Assembly (NCBI GenBank): GCA_964498785.1
Contig: CAZCJL010000003.1
Location: 1-64,000 of the forward strand
Direction of reading: 5' to 3'
DNA: 64,000 bases
Origin: Mariaggregatimicrobium sp964498785
GTDB lineage: Bacteria > Zhuqueibacterota > Zhuqueibacteria > Thermofontimicrobiales > Thiofontviventaceae
Shown: positions 61,801 through 64,000 of the stretch, piece after piece
Position numbering within the stretch: the stretch's first letter is position 1
Layout: each line of letters opens with the position of its first letter
Made by a program: the position numbers and the translations under genes
Notes under the pieces: generated by a model
What the model was told of the DNA's origin: nothing
Database searches by the model: none
What the model saw: only the letters and a program-made list of their open reading frames with translations

Positions 61801-63433
61801 CGCTGGTTTCCCCTGTCTGCGGATTGAAAGTAATTGAAGAAGCATCAATCGGACCGGAGAAATCTAAATCGCCAGTTTTATTCCACGTTCCGCTCACATC
61901 TGAAATGTAATTATCGAACGAATCATAGCCGGCTGAATATAGAGTTAAATCCTCATTTATATATAATAACGTGTCTGTATTACTCAGAACTCGTCCGGTT
62001 CCCTGACTTCCTGTTCTGATTTTTAAATTATCAAGCGAACCCGGTGAAACCGTAATTTCATCTGTAACGTCATCCGTTGCAGTGCTATGGTCTGCCTTAA
62101 TCCATCCTGTTCCTTTCGTTGTACCTGTAAATAGTGTCGACGAAACATTTGTTGATGGATTCGTTGTTCCGATACCATTTCCGACAGACCAATTTACATT
62201 TTGATCGGCAATATAGTTATCATCTGCATCATAACCGGCTGCATGGACGGTAAAACTTTGTCCGGCCTGAATTGAATTCGTTGTGTACTCGGCGCCATCT
62301 CCGCTTGCTCCTGCAACGATCTGTACATAATTTAAATTACCAGCATTAACGGTTAAATCACCTGTTTCATCGTCATTTGCCGCTGCATGATTTGCTTGAA
62401 TTCTGCCTGTCCCGACGGTTGTTGCATCAAAAATTGTGAAAACCGCCGGAGATGCGGATATCTGCCCAATACCATTTGTGACCTGCCAGGTAACCGACTC
62501 ATCTCCCGTATAATTCCCGTCCGAATCATAACCTGCGGCATGAACAGTTAAACTTTGATCTGTTGTCAATGTCCGCGTTGTCAGTTCAGGCCCTGCCCCA
62601 CCTTCCCCTTCCACAATCTTTACTTGTGTTAAGGCGCCGGCTGAAACTGTAATATTACCAGTATAATCGATCACGCCCGAACCATTATCTGCACTTACCT
62701 GTCCCACTCCGGTTGTCGTAAACGTCAAATTAGTCGATGTACCTGTGCTTGCAGATAAATTTCCGATATTTCCGGAAACGCTCCAATTTACCGATTGATC
62801 GCCCAGGTAATTATTCAGTGCATCATAGCCCGCAGCATACATCATAATCGACTGGTCTGCGGTTTTTGCCAAACTTCCAATCTCACTGCCGCTACCACCG
62901 GCAGCATCTTCTATTCGGATATAACTCAAAGAACCAGTGCTAATATTCAGAGAATTATTATAAGTCCCATTATCAATATTTGTTTTTTGCTTTGTCTTCG
63001 TGATAAATGATACAGTGTATGTACCAGGTGAAGCATTTTTAATATTACCGACTTTAAATGAAACAGAGGTATTTCCTGGTACATTATTCCCTGTACTATC
63101 TCTCAGCAATTGTATTTTATGATCAACAACTTTCACAGAATCAAAACCGCCTGTCATTCCCGGAGCAACTGCCTGCGCCAACTCCACATCGCTTAAATTA
63201 AATGCCGCTGGAAAGGTGATAAATATCCACCCGTCAGCAGGAATACCAACATCCGAACCATTTCCAGTCGATGATGATTTAATATCGAACGTATATATTG
63301 TTGTCGCACCAGCCTGATTATTGCCCGGCGTGACACTGTTTATGATTAAATCTCCTTCTTCAGCAAATAAACTGCCCCCGGTCATGAGAATGATCAAAGT
63401 TGCGTAAATTACCCACAGAGGCTGTATTCTCAT
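55892..63433 (-). CDS. Giant multi-domain surface protein with T9SS-like C-terminus
   Basis: A 2513-aa exported protein. Signal peptide (LWVIYATLIILMTGGSLFA), an N-terminal domain (about 28-160), five degenerate Big/invasin-like repeats of about 95 aa (about 165-640; each with AAGYD or similar, x-NY-x-x-D-x-SV-x-W), many CARDB/Ig-like domains to about 2150 (ISVTDFFHNQQSVILGQTTP, VKIEQIPLDENTNDLAYAPG), and a C-terminal NYPNPFGSKERPTTTIQYYL to WDARNDNGRKVLNGVYVATI block typical of T9SS/FlgD-like sorting domains. Probably a filamentous adhesin or surface layer component. Cargo of the adjacent PorV-like protein is likely. Confidence 0.85.
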   Translation of the reverse strand: MRIQPLWVIYATLIILMTGGSLFAEEGDLIINSVTPGNNQAGATTIYTFDIKSSSTGNGSDVGIPADGWIFITFPAAFNLSDVELAQAVAPGMTGGFDSVKVVDHKIQLLRDSTGNNVPGNTSVSFKVGNIKNASPGTYTVSFITKTKQKTNIDNGTYNNSLNISTGSLSYIRIEDAAGGSGSEIGSLAKTADQSIMMYAAGYDALNNYLGDQSVNWSVSGNIGNLSASTGTSTNLTFTTTGVGQVSADNGSGVIDYTGNITVSAGALTQVKIVEGEGGAGPELTTRTLTTDQSLTVHAAGYDSDGNYTGDESVTWQVTNGIGQISASPAVFTIFDATTVGTGRIQANHAAANDDETGDLTVNAGNLNYVQIVAGASGDGAEYTTNSIQAGQSFTVHAAGYDADDNYIADQNVNWSVGNGIGTTNPSTNVSSTLFTGTTKGTGWIKADHSTATDDVTDEITVSPGSLDNLKIRTGSQGTGRVLSNTDTLLYINEDLTLYSAGYDSFDNYISDVSGTWNKTGDLDFSGPIDASSITFNPQTGETSGKIYVEKAGVESDTTGTITISGINSIKLTTSVGPTATELNDHTMSVDDSLVLYASAYDSRGNYLDTVSVDWSLQTKDTVINVNSNQFIFAPHIAPDTVKIYGEFGLVAEDSTGTIYIESGAPASDFVLVPNVNELTADGIDLTRVTSDTIFDKYGNKILPNELFTISVSPKNLGTGFGSLYIDQDLNLPGHQVKSDLDGQITFEIQAGTKGGSAFISATSVRGTAYGDTSIILSAIRARQISIVNQKVSQGQDSIAVSFLVQNMSPNEIGSFTADLKFSTLTGTKLNSYFDVSWDSVDVLLPQQSKTLKFWIDVANNTPVENVIVDGRISGVIGGTTTLQDTAVGITDTILVQQPPVLNIVSVTAPKDTVEQGTSTSVYLSVENTGGANALVYADSVIFSLKQPPYTNLTKDYSQISNPSNPDTIYAGEPAIILGKNVTVGANSTEGQIKLDGKIIVQDVNSGKLITDQYADVTDEWVVEKKGEISVTDFFHNQQSVILGQTTPWTVTMKIQNNFDTTNVALDSARLDFYAGTDLITSEFTVDNPLYFEEFGNIDTLFADTTETLIFTVNKTSESTIGKVRIVGNAFLSDVAQTQLLAVGEDQIDIQSASDLIISSVNPGVVEATAGQDKDWNVCVTVKNAGTSDIVVDFSSDLTYIDFSTGSDFKVINPEYLVLSGDSILSSGLTDTLYFTIDSTGNAPAESQMNVNITYADINALEDKLSVNNNLETVTIESKPNLRIIETTNVAPNAPFVDTNQDFSIAVIVENTGDDGVHGVKLKMISDGLSIIDNLDAFSVAGNGVDTAYFNITAFEEWNPLETFTTEIDTAIGDNTSEFDDSIISPALDDSATAMILKPASIDSIKIVPSKNPVEALSKNWYVNVHVWKSGGGSVRFDAPNKDSLKFYIDGELQTDYFITAPEKFHGSNNLTFPEWEPGNDSLIFVINQGGLLGGDASIEVTLTGTYLNNDSSFVIRDSGEVFIETTAALRIISTDPICPHIEDGVGILSTEQQFKVKVDITNSGEEPVDSVWVCLGSNSINYLPDTLMLDSISSKGERYLEFNHIAKLDEERIEFDAEIISAKSRLSGGSALIGSPYDSVAVFQVQNKADLSVRFEVADTVMTLDEISPLRFIVENIGTAETDLSGKVTINLPDDYKIQLLSGIDSISTTRSYTMNQWETLEIIPPDYISENDTFTITISKIPDDLNTAFPAYVSKYQDKINVKTVPSDMDITTQLVWPDGAKDNVVSTEQYFDLQSTFTISDNIKNLQATIALPEGYSFNSGELATKDVETSSVKWRIKAPTGEHLTKREMVINATGEVGETQYVKSDTLEIVAAAKVFLNLENVSIISPPETDSTLSINQELTISATVINDGTANVIGEGSLSIDFGATGITTEEDTIKSFTIDNPVTWVARAPANVTGNNRITVKIEQIPLDENTNDLAYAPGNRRSVSVKTVKAGSITIEDFRITDPIGAFDRVLSTNQEITVQTQLSWTSLNGFPTVSIQLPEGFTTEIRDKNPVGTSTQGVVTWILKAPSEAAVVNDIWIKAIGSDNNSGDHIETISENIQVEVVQQAEISLNAIISDPPDAVDGIVLSPGQSFTIMANLLKTGKAATEDFYKVRLTLSPGQGYVTDDVLDPRVGANETVYWTITAPLSARDANIFSVKLIEPPKDENTNKQIAGDAIIEESRPISVTTQEKSVTISILPRRSNNSIAKGDTSVPMLGLQMDCSGNDASNSVLFQGVTLKLKDKFGDLIQNPNDVITRIAVVKYNEDSVVYGELSTIPETEPLIIEFDDPTLIVPEDSKNIEFVVDISANTVVSDFQVTIDSSKHLNLVDAGSLRRPKIIFNGESSDNLSIVSGFSVIVPKKFNKAFWNYPNPFGSKERPTTTIQYYLDEDADVELRIFTLFGELVWSKTYSRNEPQGRKGLHDGASAIMWDARNDNGRKVLNGVYVATITTSYGKSAMTKIAVLK
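61470..62950 (-). repeat. Five tandem degenerate Ig-like (Big) coding repeats
   Basis: Coding repeats of about 285 bp within the giant protein gene, each encoding a version of A-x-YD-x-x-x-NY-x-x-D-x-SV-x-W. They are recognisable at protein level, diverged at DNA level. Confidence 0.65.
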
Positions 63434-63494
63434 AATAAACTCGCGTTGAAATCCCTAAGATGTTTGTCCAATAAAAAAAATCAAGATGAATTAA

Positions 63495-63989
63495 TCATTT
63501 TGAAGCATTCGGTACTACCTGTATTTCTTCCTCTCTGTTTAATACGGTCTGATTATTGTCATTTCTAATTTCAATTGTTACTTTATTATTATTGACTGCG
63601 GAATCAGGATTTTTTACATTCGCAAACTTAATGTTCACTTTTTCATTGGGTAAAATATTTTTTCCAAGGCCGGTTCGTTTTAAAATAACACTGGAATTAT
63701 TTACAGAAACCTCAAACCCACCATTAATTGTTGTTGAGCTTGCAATAGTGACGCCCGATAGATCAAAATCTTCCGGGAACGACACAACAACAGAGGCATT
63801 TTGCGTTATTTCCTGCTCCACCGAAAAATAAATTTCATAGATAGATTTTTCTCCGGCCTCCCCATTTCTCGCATTTATCCTGACTGTATCCGCTGGCATC
63901 GCATTTAAGATATTACACAATAGAAGCAAAGTAAATATCATTACAAACTTAACTGTTCTAAAATATTTTAATGTTTCAATTAGATACAT
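63495..63989 (-). CDS. Small exported protein related to the N-terminal domain of the giant protein
   Basis: A 164-aa exported protein with a signal peptide (FVMIFTLLLLCNILNAMPA). The mature part matches the N-terminal domain of the giant protein downstream: SIYEIYFSVEQEITQNASVV aligns with TIYTFDIKSS..., then VSFPEDFDLSGV with ITFPAAFNLSDV, then an INGGFEVSV with MTGGFDSVKV. Both close with NIKFANVKNPDSA / FKVGNIKNASPG. The longest frame starts at GTG 63998. ATG 63989 with GAGTGA upstream is preferred. It is near the window edge, so upstream operon genes cannot be seen. No enzymatic motif. Confidence 0.7.
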   Translation of the reverse strand: MYLIETLKYFRTVKFVMIFTLLLLCNILNAMPADTVRINARNGEAGEKSIYEIYFSVEQEITQNASVVVSFPEDFDLSGVTIASSTTINGGFEVSVNNSSVILKRTGLGKNILPNEKVNIKFANVKNPDSAVNNNKVTIEIRNDNNQTVLNREEEIQVVPNASK

Positions 63990-64000
63990 AACTATCACTC

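Overview
The window looks like a chromosome segment of a free-living bacterium of the FCB superphylum, closest in flavour to Calditrichota, KSB1 or Ignavibacteria-type lineages. The phylum is inferred, not shown. The pointers are: two secreted proteins ending in a type IX secretion (T9SS)-like C-terminal domain with the YPNPF signature, a PorV/UPF0164-type outer-membrane protein, a bacterial geranylgeranylglyceryl phosphate synthase, and moderate-to-low GC. No prophage, CRISPR array or complete insertion sequence was seen.

Layout. 1-4.4 kb is an accessory strip: a DUF454 membrane protein, a RhuM-family gene between two copies of a 178-bp direct repeat, and a type II restriction-modification pair (D12-class adenine methylase plus HNH nuclease). 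4.4-9 kb holds argG-argH with an unexpected trpF, then a small operon of DUF2007, YacP-like NYN and short pyrophosphatase-like genes. 9-17.5 kb, on the plus strand, holds a GntR-type regulator with an operator-like site, an MDR dehydrogenase, a secreted nucleoside hydrolase, a GH2 glycosidase and a TPR-parvulin protein. The long gap at 12.7-13.2 kb contains a MITE-like palindromic element and two other dispersed-repeat types. 17.6-25 kb has a DUF4143 ATPase, then a five-gene minus-strand locus of exported proteins built around one repeated beta-sandwich-like module. One copy of that module is inserted inside another. 25.3-29 kb has a CE15-type esterase, a TerB-like protein, an RDD protein and an octaheme cytochrome of the tetrathionate reductase family.

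From 29.1 kb to the right end every gene is on the minus strand. In transcription order (right to left) the run is: a surface/secretion and partner-switching operon (small exported protein, 2513-aa surface protein, PorV-TPR protein, 1315-aa kinase-phosphatase, STAS protein, terminator); isocitrate dehydrogenase with terminator; obgE-dprA-DUF362; two tRNA-Ser; DUF3566; gltX; four tRNAs; tadA; three tRNAs; a large Bacillus-type SRP RNA; dnaX-ybaB-recR; pgsA-pgpA-cinA-thpR-recA-recX-alaS; the GGGP synthase; and a CpsB-type phosphatase.

The best candidates for an undescribed system are two. The first is the 49.1-64.0 kb operon, where a giant surface protein is linked to a fused anti-sigma-type kinase/PP2C phosphatase/transposase-type helix-turn-helix/TPR protein and to a STAS protein that appears to carry the same C-terminal helix-turn-helix. 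The second is the 18.9-25.0 kb locus of exported module proteins. Start codons were moved inward from the longest open frame wherever a Shine-Dalgarno sequence or family length supported it, and this is stated per gene.
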